Positions 21,366-33,720 of a stretch of 64,000 nt of DNA are shown here, in pieces; the stretch's first letter is position 1; every line of letters starts with the position of its first letter. The stretch spans positions 7,435,786 through 7,499,785 of the forward strand of contig QCXZ01000041.1 of NCBI GenBank assembly GCA_025024175.1. Direction: 5' to 3'. Both the position numbers and the translations under genes were made by a program. Below the pieces are notes generated by a model. It was not told where the DNA came from. It was given only the letters and a program-made list of their open reading frames with translations, and did no database searches. The stretch is from Rhyzopertha dominica (lineage: Eukaryota; Arthropoda; Insecta; Coleoptera; Bostrichidae).

Positions 21366-22660
21366 ATTCTTGGGTGATTTTTAACGTCAGCCATTTTATA
21401 TCTACTAGTATAAATGACTTCAAATGTTGTCAAATTTTCTTTACTTTAATAACTTAACTCAGTTCAACAGCATTCGTAATACATTTAGTCGAATTTTGGA
21501 TTTGTGTATATCTGATGTGAAATGTGTAGTTTCGCGGGAAAGGCAGCCTATACTGGCGGAGAACAGCCATCATCATTCTCTAAAAGTATCCATTCAGATG
21601 TGTAGAGATGCATACTTTAGTTTTCCTATGAGTCCTGACGATAAAGCTTACAATTTTAAAAAAGCTAATATTCCACAACTTTACAGTGCTTTACTGCATG
21701 TCAGAAACCTAGTTTTCTAATTAAAAATTGTTCGAGGGTTCTTATCTCACCTTTAAAGTATTTGTTTAAACTTATATTATCTACAGCTTCATTTCCCGAT
21801 ATTTGGAAAGTTACAAGAGTGTGTCCTGTTTTAAAGAGCGGCAATCCCTCTGATCTAAAAAATTATCGTCATATTGCAATTTTATCAAATTTTNCGAAGG
21901 TTTTCNAACTTACAGCAGTTTATGCAGTCTACTGCAAATATTATAGATAATGAAGGTGAAGTTGATGCAGTGTATACTGACTTCTCGANGGCCTTCGACA
22001 GGGTGGACCATTGTGTTCTACTTAATAAACTAGAGCAGCTTAGATTGAGTGATTATCTCGTTCAACTAGTAAAATCATATCGCATTTTACGTAAATTATA
22101 TGTTATATATAACGATTTTAAATCATACAACTTTTTAGCAAACTCCGGAGTTCCTCAAGGATCTAACTTGGGGCCACTGCTGTTTATTTTGTTTATAAAT
22201 GATCTATCACTTTCGTTAGAATCTAATTATCTGTTTTTTGCGGATTACCTGTAATTATTTTCTGAGGTATCCGGCGAGGATGACTGTTTAGTATTGCAAG
22301 GGCAGGTTAACCGTGTGGCTAGATGGTGTGCTCTTATATTGACAAGTGTAAGGTTTGCACTTTTACCCTTAGAAGGCAAGCTTTAATATTTAATTATACA
22401 ATCAGCATAGAGTATATAATCATACACTCTTGTTGCAAAGTTTTGATGTTAGTTCTCTGCAGGCTAGAAGGATACGCACTAGTTTAACATTTTTATTAAA
22501 GTATTTCATGGCGATGTTGACTGTCCTTTTTTGCTGGCATTATTTAATATAAGAGTACCTAGGCTTGGTTCCCGGGATGGTGGCACTCTTTATTGTTCAA
22601 ATTCTAGAACCAATGTGCTTGTTAACTCGCCTGTTTTTGTTGTCGAATAACTTTATTAGG
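21366..22660 (+). pseudogene. LINE (Jockey/CR1 type): endonuclease end, RT and C-terminus
   Basis: Order of readable blocks: GDFxVSHFISTSINDF (about 21390-21425, apurinic-endonuclease end) and NSIRNTFSRILDLCISDVK (21470-21520). Next comes SFPDIWKVTRVCPVLKSGNP with a KNYRHIAILSNF block (21789-21895, RT start). AVYTDFSxAFDRVDHCVLL (about 21967-22022), GVPQGSNLGPLLFILFINDL (22149-22205) and FADYL (about 22238-22252, catalytic FADD with the second Asp changed to Tyr) follow. The end is a C-terminal VFHGDVDCPFLLALFNIRVP (about 22505-22565) with SRTNVLVNSPVF. About 40 residues between the IAILSNF and YTDF blocks are deleted. Several frame changes and Ns; dead copy. Confidence 0.88.
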
Positions 22661-22744
22661 ATATCTGAACATTTATTATGTAAGAGCATAATATACTATA
22701 GCGTTGAAATTTTTCAATAAAAAGAAGCGTTTTCCCGCAAAATC
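22661..22744. other. LINE/pogo junction
   Basis: AT-rich sequence where the LINE 3' end meets the following minus-strand transposase. AATAAA occurs at about 22717. No clear tail repeat. Confidence 0.4.
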
Positions 22745-23640
22745 CGATGTCTATTTTGTGATCATATGCCTGATGCCCTACAACCACTGCTTACATTTTC
22801 AACTATGGCTGCTCTTCTGTACGCTTCATCCGACAGCCCCTCATTGATGTTGTTACCACACGGTCCACATAGCTTCTTAACCATTCTTCCATTGCTTGCG
22901 TGTAGTATATTTCTAAAGGTTTAAAAAACTAACGATCTAATGGTTGCAAACGATGAATAAATAGTATGGCCTGGCAACTGCACCACAATGACTCCATTTT
23001 CACGAGCCGTGATGATAAGAGCATTTAAATTCGTACAGTGTGTAGCATGTCCATCTAGGAGAAATAGGACCTTTTTTATTTTTGGGCTATTTATTTAATT
23101 ATTATTTATTATTTGAACACAATTTTGATGGTTATTTATTCAGAATCAGATATTTCCATTTTGCTCCTAAGTAGAGCTCCAGTTGCAAGTTCGTCTGTTT
23201 AGCTTTTTCTTTTAAATATTATCATCGGAGGCACATACTGACCTGCTACGCTGATACAACAGACAATTGTAGTTTTAACATAAACAGTACATTCCCCATT
23301 TGCCACTGAAACATGAACAGCTTTAGTACCCACAATTTTTTGGCCCCTGTTGATCAAGGAATCCATATATGTAATTGTATTGAATCCCTTTATTCCATTT
23401 AATGACGTAAACTGAGGTTAGCATATCAAGAGATTTTGATGCCCAATGTTTCCTAATGAACAGGTGCGTTCTCTTCAGCAAGTTGCAAGTCCAAAGAGGT
23501 ACAGTTAAAATTGCACAACTTGCTGAGCTAGTAAATTTTATTTGGTGGGAGTGTATCAGTGTGTCAACGAATATTGAATTACCAAAGCAGGCTTTCCTTA
23601 ACTTCAATATTGCAAACATAATACATAATTAAGCCATCAG
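22745..23640 (-). pseudogene. Pogo/Tigger-type (DDE_1) transposase relic
   Basis: Minus-strand reading gives, from 23620 down, an N-terminal piece with LLKRTHLFIRKHWASKSLDM, then YMDSLINRGQKIVGTK-like text (about 23375-23325). TIVCCISVAGQYVPPMIIFK (about 23270-23210), DELATGALLRSKMEISDSE (about 23195-23140) and LLDGHATHCTNLNALIITAR (about 23060-23000, holding a catalytic Asp in DGHATH) follow. The final part is VVQLPGHTIY with a degraded LQPLD block and a C-terminal RRAAIVEN-like tail. These are the hallmarks of pogo/Jerky-like DDE_1 enzymes. Frames change at least three times and the region around 23090-23140 is filled with AT-rich sequence, so it is inactive. TIRs were not found. Confidence 0.82.
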
Positions 23641-23772
23641 TTCACAATATTAATACTCGAATATAACATCTTGAACGTTTTCTTTGCCAGATTTGGATCA
23701 AATGCAGACGACATGCTGTCATTTAGCTCGCACTACCTGACGTCACACATGTTCACAGTTACATGATATAAT

Positions 23773-24255
23773 CAGTGGTGATTGCAGGGGAGTGGGGCAG
23801 GGGGGCGCGCGCCCTTTCTCCTCGGCATGATGTTTTATTTGTTATCTATTAGAATAATTTTCAGCATGAGGTTTGTTTTTGAAACAGTTATATGTATAAA
23901 CATAACATTAAAATAAATATGTAAAAATAAATAATACAATAAGTAACTAAAGTCTGTCCATCAAGTAGGGGAAGATTTCTACAGACAACATCCAAAAAAG
24001 GGACAGAAGATACAATTTATTTGTGAATTAAAATGACAGGCAACATTTGTCAGTGATATGTGTTCTCTCGCTGAACAGACTTCAAACCTAGGTATAAATT
24101 ATTGTTTCAATTCCTCGAAAAAATATTTTTAACGATTCTCGGTACTGCAGAAAGTAGTTTTTCTACATTAAGTCGTTCAAAAACTTATCTGCGTTCTAGA
24201 TAGCAGAAGACCTGCTGTGCTTTTAAAGGTTTTGCGCTTTTATACATACACCAAA
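23773..24255 (+). pseudogene. hAT element relic with C-terminal dimerisation block
   Basis: Starts with CAGTGGTGATTGCAGGGG at 23773, a hAT-like terminus followed by a G/C-rich stretch. At 24111-24253 the plus strand reads IFLTILGTAESSFSTLSRSK then TYLRSR, a stop, and GFALLYIH. This is the dimerisation motif at the C-terminus of ZMYM1-type hAT transposases (AExSFSxLKxIKTYLRSTM...LALL.IH). The whole catalytic domain between is missing, so this is a deletion derivative. A matching right end was not found. Confidence 0.7.
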
Positions 24256-25180
24256 ATATTGATCTGCAGCATTTCCAGTTATAATTCAGACAATATTACT
24301 TGTGATTCAGATTACTCAATTATGTTTCAGAATGTATCAATTGTAATTCGGAAAACAGCAATTGTGATTGAACAGATGCGATAATGAGTATTTTGATTTC
24401 AGTTAAATAATTACAACTAAATAAAACAGTTTTAACGCGTACATAAAAATATTTTATTTAAAAAAATCTTGACAAGAGTAACTTACATAAGTATTAAACA
24501 TACATACACATTATTATTATCATTTAACGCTTAAAAGGTATGTGGCAATATGTGGTTTTCCGCCAACAATTGTATTTTTAGCTTAGTCAGTTAATTTCCT
24601 GCAGATATACGAGTCTTTGCTCTACAACAATCACTTTTGTGTAAGTCTTTTTGGCCAAATACAGTCAATAAGGTTCCAACCGTCATAGAGTTACCGATGT
24701 TCTAGTTATAATTATTTCAAACCTAGAATGAAAAGGTGCATTATTTGAAATAGCAACCAGATTCCCAGATTCGCCATGTTCTCCCATTGTTGGAACAAAT
24801 TTAGAATCCAATCATTGGCTAAGTTTGTAGTAAATGAGCCTCTTCAGCGATTCATCAACAACATTTCTATCGTATAAATAGCGCCAAGGGGATCGACATT
24901 AGGTCCTCTGCTGCAGGAAGATTTTGAATAGCTCTCACACCAACATAAGCACGTCCTCTCGTACGCCGACAAAATTAATTACANTTTGTTACCTCTATCC
25001 AGACAAGTTATTTACCTTACTGTATGAACTGGTTTAATAGGCTTACATATTCCCTCTTTTTCTTTTGTTTTCTTTAGAATTCATACTTTTGGTTGATGGT
25101 GTACGTGTTTTACCGTAAGAAATCTTCATTTCAAGTAATTTGTTATCGTGGATATAAACACCCTTCCGTTGGGCACTGGC
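24256..25180. other. AT-rich spacer
   Basis: No gene recognised. A stretch at 24560-24980 reads fragmentarily on the minus strand (YVGVRAIQNLPAAEDLMSIP) but I cannot assign a family. Confidence 0.35.
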
Positions 25181-25184
25181 GGAC

Positions 25185-26680
25185 TAACGGGACGGCGGCA
25201 GGGACGGTTCGCCCCGCACCCCACTTGCAGGGGGGGGGGGCTCTATTTTCAACTTAAGGAATTTAATAACTGAATTAAAATGTGGTAAAAATCTACCATT
25301 AAATAGTACCTAATATTTATAGGAAAACCTACAAATGGCCCTATTATTAGGGCAGACACCTTGAACGACACTATTTCTGTCAACCCATTAGTTTTTCAGG
25401 CCCGTTTTCAAGTTCTCGTGTGTGAAATTAAAAAAATACATGTGGTAACACTGCTGCGCTAACGTTGCTATCAAAGGCGCGGGAATGTTTGAATTCGATA
25501 ATAAAATACCAGTGACAAAGGTCAAACCATCTTTATTTAGAATGAAATCACTCAATTTTAATTTTAAGGAGAGCTGTGAGGAATTTTATGAACATGCTAA
25601 AAATGAAAAAGACCTTTTGACTGCAGCAAAATCTAACGAATAATATTCATTTAATTTTAAAACTTTAATAGAATATCAATAAAAATAAAAATATTACGTC
25701 TCAGATTTTTTTCATATTACTTTACACACCTAACGAAACCCACATTTTAACCACTTTCTTCAACACAGGTAATTTGCTACTTTTCATATAAGGCGTTTGA
25801 CCTTGACATTGGCAAAAATTTTCGCCTGTGGCGCTTTTTTTATACCGCATATTTCATCGTCATTCATGCCCTTACTTAGAAATTTAAAAAGATAGTAACC
25901 TTAGACCTAAAAAGGAAAAGTATGTACCCAATACATACATTATATTAACTGATATTAGATTAGTAAACTAGTCATAATGTAGTTCCAAAAGTGGAGAAAA
26001 TGTGACCATTTGGGAAACCAATAAAAGCAACTAAGCACGTTAATAATATTTCTGAATCCTCTACATGGTGCCATTTAGTCTGTGAATTTTAAAGCTTACA
26101 GGAGGTAAATAATAGCCTAGCCACATTATTGATAAATTGATTGACACCTCTTTCCATAATGTTCAACAATACTGTGCGACAAATAGCAGCAGCTTCCCGG
26201 GTAATCGCTCCCTTATGGGATGCCTACCTAAAAGCTCAGGTGGGAATGTATATACATGAGGATCGTTCTCACACGGAGATACCATGAGGACCGTGATAAT
26301 GGATACCATTTGATTCTTACNGATTTTCAAAATGGGAAAATTATTTGTATCGAACACAGGCCACGGGTAAGGGCCCAGCAGTAGATGTAGCCCCGAGACT
26401 CGGAGGATGTTAGTCCGCCACTTCCTTTGGGTAACATGCTACAGGTTATCTGAAATACACTCCATATTTTCTAAAATATACTTGTTTCTTTCGGAATTGC
26501 AGCTCGAAAAGGTAGATGTGGAGAACACTACTGACAAATTTGCTAAGCAAAAACTAAGACTTAATTCATTCAGGTTTAGTATTATACACTATCCTCAGCT
26601 GTCAGTAAGGTGTGGCTAATATTTTCCATTTATTTTGCGCCCCTCCCCCTCAAAAAATCCTTAGACCGCGCTTGGATATC
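25185..26680 (+). mobile_element. Probable hAT non-autonomous relic
   Basis: CACTGGCGGACTAACGGGAC at 25187, followed by a very GC-rich run with ten G in a row at about 25230, resembles the ends of ZMYM1-type hAT elements. A similar word in reverse complement (CCAAGCGCGGTCTAAGG) ends near 26675 after a C-rich run. Inside, short peptides (about 25550-25625 and 26510-26570) could be hAT scraps, and the rest is unrecognisable. No 8-bp target duplication is visible at the assumed ends, so the boundaries are guesses. Confidence 0.4.
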
Positions 26681-26689
26681 ATAATCATA

Positions 26690-27475
26690 TTTTCGAATAC
26701 AGTAAAAAAATTTGATTCCAGTTGCCCACTCTGCTGACTAAATTAATTGAATTTGACCTAAACAGTTAGCGATATCGAACTATTTCAATAACCGCATTTT
26801 GCCCTAACCAGTACCCATCCATTTTTTACGAAAAACAATAGTCGTCAGACATGCAAACGGGACATAATACACCCACAAGTCATCTTCACCTAATTAAGCG
26901 TCTAATTCGTCCGATTGTGGCCCGTGCCCTCCGAAACGGTGCCTACCACGATTTCATTTCAGCACGGCGATGGCTGAAACCGTAACAGGAACCGCTGTAA
27001 TTTTAAAATGGTCCTTTCGAATGACATGCGGCTTAATTTACCAAGTTCGGTCGCAGCTGGTGGCTATAAAACGTTTCGCTAACAGTTCCTCGTGGTGCTA
27101 ACGTGCCACCATTAAAATTTATTCGTCCAATTTATTTATGTATCAGTCGCGTGGCATATGGTTGCTTTATCTGGAAATTTATGAGATGGATGGAGAGCGG
27201 TCGCGTCGAAGAGGCAAAGGAGAGGATGGTAACCCAAAAACGTATCACAAAATTACAATTACGAGGAATTGGCTTGAAAATTTCAAAGAAGTCTCTAACA
27301 TTAATTTGGACTCGTCGTTACAAAATTTACCAAAATAAGAACAAATTTAGAAACAATTTCGTTCGAACATCATTAACACCCAAATCAGTAATATGTTTAG
27401 TGTATTAGTACATGACTATATATATTGTAGTGATAATGTAGTATCTTGGATTTCCGTGTAAAAGCGATAGTTAAT
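26690..27475. other. Spacer with a GC-richer island
   Basis: About 26860-27260 is richer in G+C, with two overlapping plus-strand frames of 66 and 101 codons from about 27103. Neither resembles a known family. Candidate conserved non-coding DNA or exon relic. Confidence 0.3.
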
Positions 27476-27479
27476 GTTA

Positions 27480-30400
27480 ATATTAATCATATTAGAAGAA
27501 CATCAGAGTAGAAATCTTTTAAGACCTTCTTGTAATTCCAAACAAAAAACTTTGAGTATCTTCAAATCATCAGCATAATTGAAAATTTACAATCCAAGTT
27601 CTTAACAACAACACCTCAAATTATAATAAAAATTAATGGTCCTAATGTGGATGCCTCACCTATACACGAGAATTTTCAGTATACGATTGTGATCTATATC
27701 CTCCATAATCGATCAATCAATCAAGACAGATTTTATTAGGAAAACAGAACTATCCCAAAAACCAAGACTACTTATTATACAGGGTGTAGCAAATTAGCAG
27801 GTCATCCCGCTAATCCTAGATTCTTGAGACCAAAATATGACGATTTTATTATTGGTAAATTTCTGAAAAACGCTTCATTTAAAAAATACAGGGTGTCAAA
27901 GTTGTTTACGACATAATCCACAGTTTTGGAGGAATCGAGTTGAAATTTGGTACGAGTTTGTAGTATTTACATCTAAGTGTACCCCTAAATTATTGTTAAC
28001 CTTACTATAAAAACAAATGAATATCGGGGGCTTTCGAACCGTTTATCCCCCCTCAACTTTTGTGACGTGCGCCCATGAGGCCAGTACAAAACTTCGTTAT
28101 CAGTTTTTTTTGGTCTCTTGTAATTTTTAGACAAAATGCTTAGATTCAGAGATAAACGTCGTTTTGTGAAACTTTCCACCTTGCCTACTAGTAATAAATG
28201 CCTTTTTCCAAGCCTACTTTGAAATCTTGTTAACTATTGGTTTGAGCACGAAAGACACATAGACGACAAAAATGTTTAAAAAATACATAATTTGAGCTCC
28301 AATATTGCAATAATCTGGCTTTACATGCTACAGTAGAAAATGTATCAATAATATTAACCATTTGTGAGAAGAAAATCATTATTACTAATAGACAAGGTGG
28401 AAGGTTTCACAAAACGGCGTTTCTCTCTGATTCTAAGCATTTTGTCTAAAAATTACAAGAGACCAAAAAAACTGACAATGAAGTTTCGCACTGGTCTCAT
28501 GGGCGTACTCCAAAAAAGTTGGAGGGGTTAGAAAGTTACAAACCCCCCCGATATTCATTTGTTTTTATAGTAATGTTAACAATAACAGGTGGAGATACTA
28601 CAAACTCGTACCAAATTTCAACTCGATACCTCCAAAACTGTGGATTATATCGTAAAAGAACGATTTTTTAAATTTCAACTTTGACACCTTGTATTTTTTA
28701 AATGAAACGCTTTTCAGAAATTTACCAATAACAAAATCGTCATATTTTGTCCTCAAGAATCTAGGGTTAACGGGATGACCTACTAATATGCAACATCCTG
28801 TATATTATTTAGTTAGCAAAATACAGTGGTTAACTCTATCAGAAACCTGGTTGAAATCAGTATATATCGTATCAACTTGCATTCTGTTATCTAATGCGAT
28901 AATCGATACAAACTGCGTGAAATCACATTGTAGCTGTAGATCACCCTTTAATAAATCCGTGTTGTTCCTGCACAATTACCTCTATTGACATGCGAATAGG
29001 TAATATTATAAAAACACATGAAAAGATTTTGGAAAAATTCCACATATGTACAAACGGTCTGTAATTGTTTACAGTACATTTGTCACTACTTTTGAATATC
29101 GGTAAAATTAGATTTAAAATATACGTAAGAGGCTCTAGCAGAACACGTATACGGTCGGTTAACAAAAACGCGGACAGTTCTTCTGGTCCACTTGTGTAGT
29201 TTGCTGTTTAAAGGACATCATTCTTGTTAAACTGACTGAAGTGAGGTACGGTGAAAAACAGTTGAGGTTGCACTTGTTGAGAAGGTTTGAAGAACGGCTG
29301 TCTACAAAACTGTATCACAAACCAAAACACTAGCGAAAGCATCAACAATGTCTTGCTGTAAAACCAGGATCATACCATTGTGAACTATTTTCCCTGAAGC
29401 ATCTGTCGTCTTCCTTTTCTGATTTACAAACTACCAGAATTGTTTCCGGTTTGGATTGCAGTTCGTTTTCACTTCTCCAGATAAACTGATGATATTCGAG
29501 CCTGGTTTTGCGCCCTCATTTCTTTTTTTAGTTGTTTTTAGTTATCCAAATTGTAAGCTGATTTGTTTTACCGATAAGAGTTTCAGTGTTTGTTTACTGT
29601 TGATTTGGAAAACCGAACTGGATAAGCAGATGACTTCTGATAAAATTTAGTTTGTGGTACAGATTTGTCAGCCTCATAATAACTTCTGTTGTATAGACTG
29701 TCACAAGCAGAATCGCTGTCCTTAATATAATATAAAAAGGACCAGTTAATGTAGATACATCCAAGAGGCACATATACATCCGCAGGATTAGCTTTGCGAA
29801 AATTATATCTCATCCTGTAACTATTACTCTGAAACGGAATATCATAGTGAGTATACCAAATTCAACCGAGAGACTTAAGGAAGGATGGTGCTTATTGTCT
29901 TCACATACCAAAGGATAGTTATCAGAAGTCTTCGATTGGAATTAATAATGTCATTATGTTCTGTAAGGTTATTGAGTGATAAAAATTGAGAACATAATAT
30001 GCTAAATAGATTTGTAGCAAAATCTAAACCAGTGGACAAGTTGAAAAATTCAGTTATATGGAAGTCACCACAAAGCAAAACTGGGTTGGAGAAATCTATC
30101 GTTCTTGCCTAGTACTATAATTTTATTATTAGACTCTAATGACAACTTATTAAACTGTCTTTTACATCCCTAAAACGCCACCATCACGATCCACCAATCT
30201 ATCTCACCGCATGACATTATAACAGGTAGGAAAAGGTTCTCAAAAACTGATATTTAATGTCAACCATGTCTTAGTCAATATAAGCATATCGCATCCACCT
30301 CACATACATTTACATAAAATTCATCAACTTTAGTGTTCAAAACCTCTAACATACATAGTACAGAGCGCATCCGTTATCTCCCCCAGTCATTGTAAGTTTT
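27480..30400 (-). pseudogene. LINE with endonuclease and RT, split by a TIR element
   Basis: Minus-strand order: endonuclease start FYVNVCEVD (about 30330), LILCGDFHITEFFNLSTGLD (about 30080-30020), linker RKANPADVYVPLG and KSVPQTKFYQKSSAYPV (29810-29610), and RT start PIFKSSDKCTVNNYRP (29105-29050). Then come QVDTIYTDFNQVSDRVNHCI and LLTK (about 28880-28805), the insertion 28800-27780, and the continuation SSLGFWDSSVFLIKSVLI (27770-27710). GEASTLGPLIFIII (about 27650) and YADDLKI (about 27570) complete the RT. The fact that the RT text resumes across 27780-28800 shows the LINE was there first. It has multiple stops and frame changes. Confidence 0.82.
27780..28800. mobile_element. 1,021-bp element with ~420-bp terminal inverted repeats
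   Basis: Left arm 27780-28200 and right arm 28378-28800 are diverged inverted copies. Shared blocks include AATCTAG plus CAAGAATCTAGG-like ends, CAAACTCGTACCAAATTTCA, GATTCTAAGCATTTTGTCTA and AAATTACAAGAGACC. The ends CAGGGTGT.../...ACATCCTG are flanked by TATA on both sides (27776-27779 and 28801-28804). A core of about 177 bp is unrelated to the arms. No transposase is encoded. TA/TATA targeting and the CAGGGTGT end fit a non-autonomous Tc1/mariner-superfamily or fold-back element. The arms are roughly 85% similar, so it is old. Confidence 0.9.
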
Positions 30401-30534
30401 GCAGGTGTTATGTACAAGTTTCGGATGAAATTTGAAACCGTTTAAAAGTTGCTTCCATTAAAAATTAACAAAATCCAAGATTGCATCGCAGTCGCACCAC
30501 CTATATCCTCTCCATGCTTGAACTGAAATTGAAA

Positions 30535-30655
30535 TCAGACGCCAGTTGCTATTTTAATATTTAATAACTTTATCAAACGCTTTGGCTAAATCTGTGTATA
30601 TGGCATTCACTTGCTGATAGTTATCGAAAGCATTGTTTATATAATTAGTAAAAAC
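30535..30655 (-). pseudogene. LINE RT fragment
   Basis: Minus-strand reading gives NYINNAFDNYQQVNAIYTDL followed by AKAFDKVIKY, the YTDFSKAFD block of LINE RTs. It lies upstream of the endonuclease of the neighbouring minus-strand LINE, so it must come from a different copy. Nothing else of it is preserved. Confidence 0.7.
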
Positions 30656-31590
30656 AAACTTAGTGAATCCGCAAGGAAAATGCGCAGAGGAGTTTATAAG
30701 TATCATGCAAGCTTTGTTTGCTTGCTTTTCTGTTTTTCTACCAACACTTAAAACTGGTTTGATAGAAGTAAATTTTTGATTAAAATGTATAAACTGCGCT
30801 CATTGTTTTGGGCTTTGTATTTTTATCTGAAGAAAATCGGATAGAACGCATCAGATGAGCCCCTTTCTGTATATTTTTGGTTGCATGTTTATTATCGCGC
30901 CCTATCACTGTTCTAGTGTCCATTTCTGCATTTGTACTTCGTCTAAAACACATCTCCCTTCTTTCGTATTCTGTATTTTTAACAAGACCAAACGGATTAC
31001 ACAGATTTTTTCTTGAGCAAACTTATTTTTTATCGCAATTGATTGCTACACTTTTGGCTCTACTACACTACTATGTGCGTTCTTCAATATATGTTACCGT
31101 AAACTGTTTTAACATTTACGCTTCTGTGCTATCGCACATAGTACTCATTCCCTTACATTATTTCTGTTAGTATTTAGAATAATGAAAATGGAAGTGATTT
31201 AGTAAAATACGAAATTATTTATATTACCTAACCGTAAAACTCTTTGCAAATCACACTGTATAAGCCTTCCCGCGCTTTTTACGTTTACAAAGGGGAATAT
31301 ATAAACTCCTTCCCGAGGGATCACTAATAAGGAAACCTTTTAGAAACTTTTCTCCGCCTTCGTTAGTAAATCTACGTGATTAGAAATTTGGGTTCTGAAA
31401 TAGCCAGTACGATTTTCTTTAAGCCTTTCGGTAATATTCAGCTTCTGTTAATCCAACCTATAATGAAGGAAAGTTACGAAAATTGTTTTTAAAATTGCTA
31501 AAATATTATAAAAACTTCTAGAACATTTATTTTTTCTATTATGATTACTTATTTACAAAACATGGTAAATTATAGTGGTTGTAGTTTAAG
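30656..31590. other. AT-rich spacer
   Basis: A plus-strand frame of 97 codons (30877-31170) resembles nothing and has the composition of random AT-rich sequence. No gene recognised. Confidence 0.45.
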
Positions 31591-31689
31591 ATTGTGTGTT
31601 TGAATATCACGCAATCATCTATTTAAACAAGATAACTGGTTGGGACACTTTGTTACCGATAGAGGTCTACGACCATATACCATACCACA

Positions 31690-32690
31690 TACAAGAGTGC
31701 TTCTTCAAAAAACGAACTTATAAACTTAAATGCCCTATGTCTTATAACTACGCAAGCAATATGTCTGAGAAATTTAAAGGGATTCAGAAAATAATATCAG
31801 AAATCATTGGTCACAACGTTCCATTTGTTCCTTGCCACGATCATAGAGCCAACACACCACTCGAACACAGCTGCAACAATTTTCAATTATTTGGAACAAC
31901 TGTACGTGTTTTTTACATCAAGCACAAACAGATTCAGGCAGTGAAATTGAGAAATTGACCGAGCTGTTCAACTAACGAACTTGTCAAAAAAACTGGGTGG
32001 ACTGCTCGGGCGTCAGCGGTAAGAGCTTTCAACCAATCTTTGGATATAATCTTGGTGCTCTTGGAATAAATAAAGAATTACATTACTTTTGATTAAAAAC
32101 AAGAACAAAGGCATTTGTCCCTTTCAAAAAGATCACAGGTTTTGATTACATGTGACATTTAGTTCATGAAAAATGTCTTGGATAAAATGAAAATTTCTGA
32201 CAGAAATCGAAGACATAACTGTTATTCAAGGCACTCCAAAAAATCTACACGGTTTCAGTAGTGATGAAAAGGGGTTAAATGGCTTAATTGATAGTGCTGC
32301 TGCATTTGCTTTGAAGCTTGGTATTGATGAGGAGGACGATTTCAGGAGGCACCATAACGCATAAGAAATAATCATAAAAGCCTTCTACAGAAAAGAATTT
32401 AAAGAAGTCTTGGTTTGGAGTTAACTGACAATTCTTTAGTGATAAAAAAATATTTGCTTCTTTATATGAAATATTTTCTTTTTCACTAAGAAAAGACAAT
32501 TCAACTGAAACAAATCTGGAAAAGGCGATTGCCATGTTTCTGGATCAAGCAAAGAAATTCCTGATGTTTTCTCCTTAAGAAGTCAGATGGAAACTTTATT
32601 TGATATCTACAACTCAGAAAGATCAAAAGATGGTCAAGATGGAGACAACGACCACCCACAACCCTCCAAGAATTTCTTTGTCAAGCCACA
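31690..32690 (+). pseudogene. hAT transposase relic (DUF4371/ZMYM1-type)
   Basis: Reads SYNYASNMSEKFKGIQKIIS at about 31740-31800 and NVPFVPCHDHRANTPLEHSC at about 31815-31878. These are the YDGAxNMSGKxxGVQ and (C/A)HxxNLxLxxxC motifs of DUF4371-type hAT transposases. The Asp of YDGA is replaced by Asn, so the catalytic centre is broken. Downstream, other frames give LIDSAAAFALKLGIDEEDDF with RRHH (about 32285-32355) and FYRKEFKEVL (32383-32412). After 32560 the text is FDIYNSERSKDGQDGD. Parts are missing between blocks. A minus-strand frame at 32284-32535 is only an antisense shadow. Confidence 0.75.
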
Positions 32691-33720
32691 AACGTGAAGT
32701 CATGCCTCAAACCAACTCATAAGCCTTTCATTTTCATCATCACGGCTGCTTATAGAGTGGCTTCAAATGAGAAATCGTTTAACTCGAAGTACCTGGAAAA
32801 ATCTCTGGGGTTGGTAGATCGAAGACCAACACAAAGAAGTGGGAAACACCTTGTAAGGCGGTCCTGTATTATGACTGCGGAAGGAAGCGAACCACTGTCC
32901 ATCCCCTTAGCTATAGCTTCTATCCTCCCCAGTGCCGCAATCTGGCGAAATTCACCTTAACTCCGCATTTGTTATTTTCTATCATTGTATGCTGTTCTTG
33001 ATTCTAATAAATAAATATTACTGATTGACGTGTTAAGCATCTACACACACTTTCCATTTTAACACCGAAAAACTCTGATATTTTTGCTGCCTACTTTCTA
33101 AAACAACCCCTCCTTTGCAGTCAGCTCCAGTATTAATGCCTCCTTCTTCGAGCGATCGGATTTTTCCCTCTTTTTCTCGTATATCAAAGAGGAATGGGAA
33201 TGAAGGAACGATTTCGGGATCCCATCCCGATCTGTCGCTTAAACAAAGAGTAACGAACAAACGGACGGTGCGAGCGGACGAACTGTCATTGTAGGAATGC
33301 AATAGCAAATCAAGATTGGATTTCAACCCCTGCCGGGGGGTCGCAGCCGCTAGTCTAATCTCGACCCGGCACTCGACCGTAGACAATCCCGGGGTCGGTC
33401 GCCACAATGACGTGTCCGAATCAAAGCGAACTCGCAATTCGACAAATTGAAAAATACTCATTAGACGGATGTTTCGCACTCACCTTGCCGCCCTGTCGTG
33501 GGGGTCTCAAAGGAAATGCGGGGGCGTAGAGGAATCCAAAGACGACGTAATTGTAGTTAGCGAACTATTTTTATTACGGGTCAGGGATGGGAGAATTCAT
33601 TAGAAGAAAGAGCCATTGGATACAGCTCGCAGGAAATAATCGAAGATTCCTGTAAAATTTACTCAAACAAAGAAAAAATAGCGATTAACTATATATTGGC
33701 ACGGATACTTCATATCATAA
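32691..33720. other. GC-richer region without recognised gene
   Basis: 32700-32960 has an 88-codon plus frame and ends with AATAAATAAATA near 33007, which might be an old retroelement tail. 33030-33560 is clearly GC-rich and holds a 148-codon minus-strand frame (33033-33479) with no recognisable motif. It may be a conserved non-coding island, a decayed exon or chance. Confidence 0.35.

Noticed and set aside
25185..26680. Firm hAT element with 8-bp TSD
   Set aside because: The assumed ends are not followed by matching 8-mers, so it is reported only with low confidence.
27985..28179. 64-codon minus frame
   Set aside because: Lies wholly within the left arm of the TIR element; the inverted arm does not keep it open in the same way.
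33033..33479. 148-codon minus-strand frame in a GC-rich island
   Set aside because: Longer than most frames here, but GC-rich sequence lowers stop frequency, and I see no motif, start context or splice structure. Kept only as an island.
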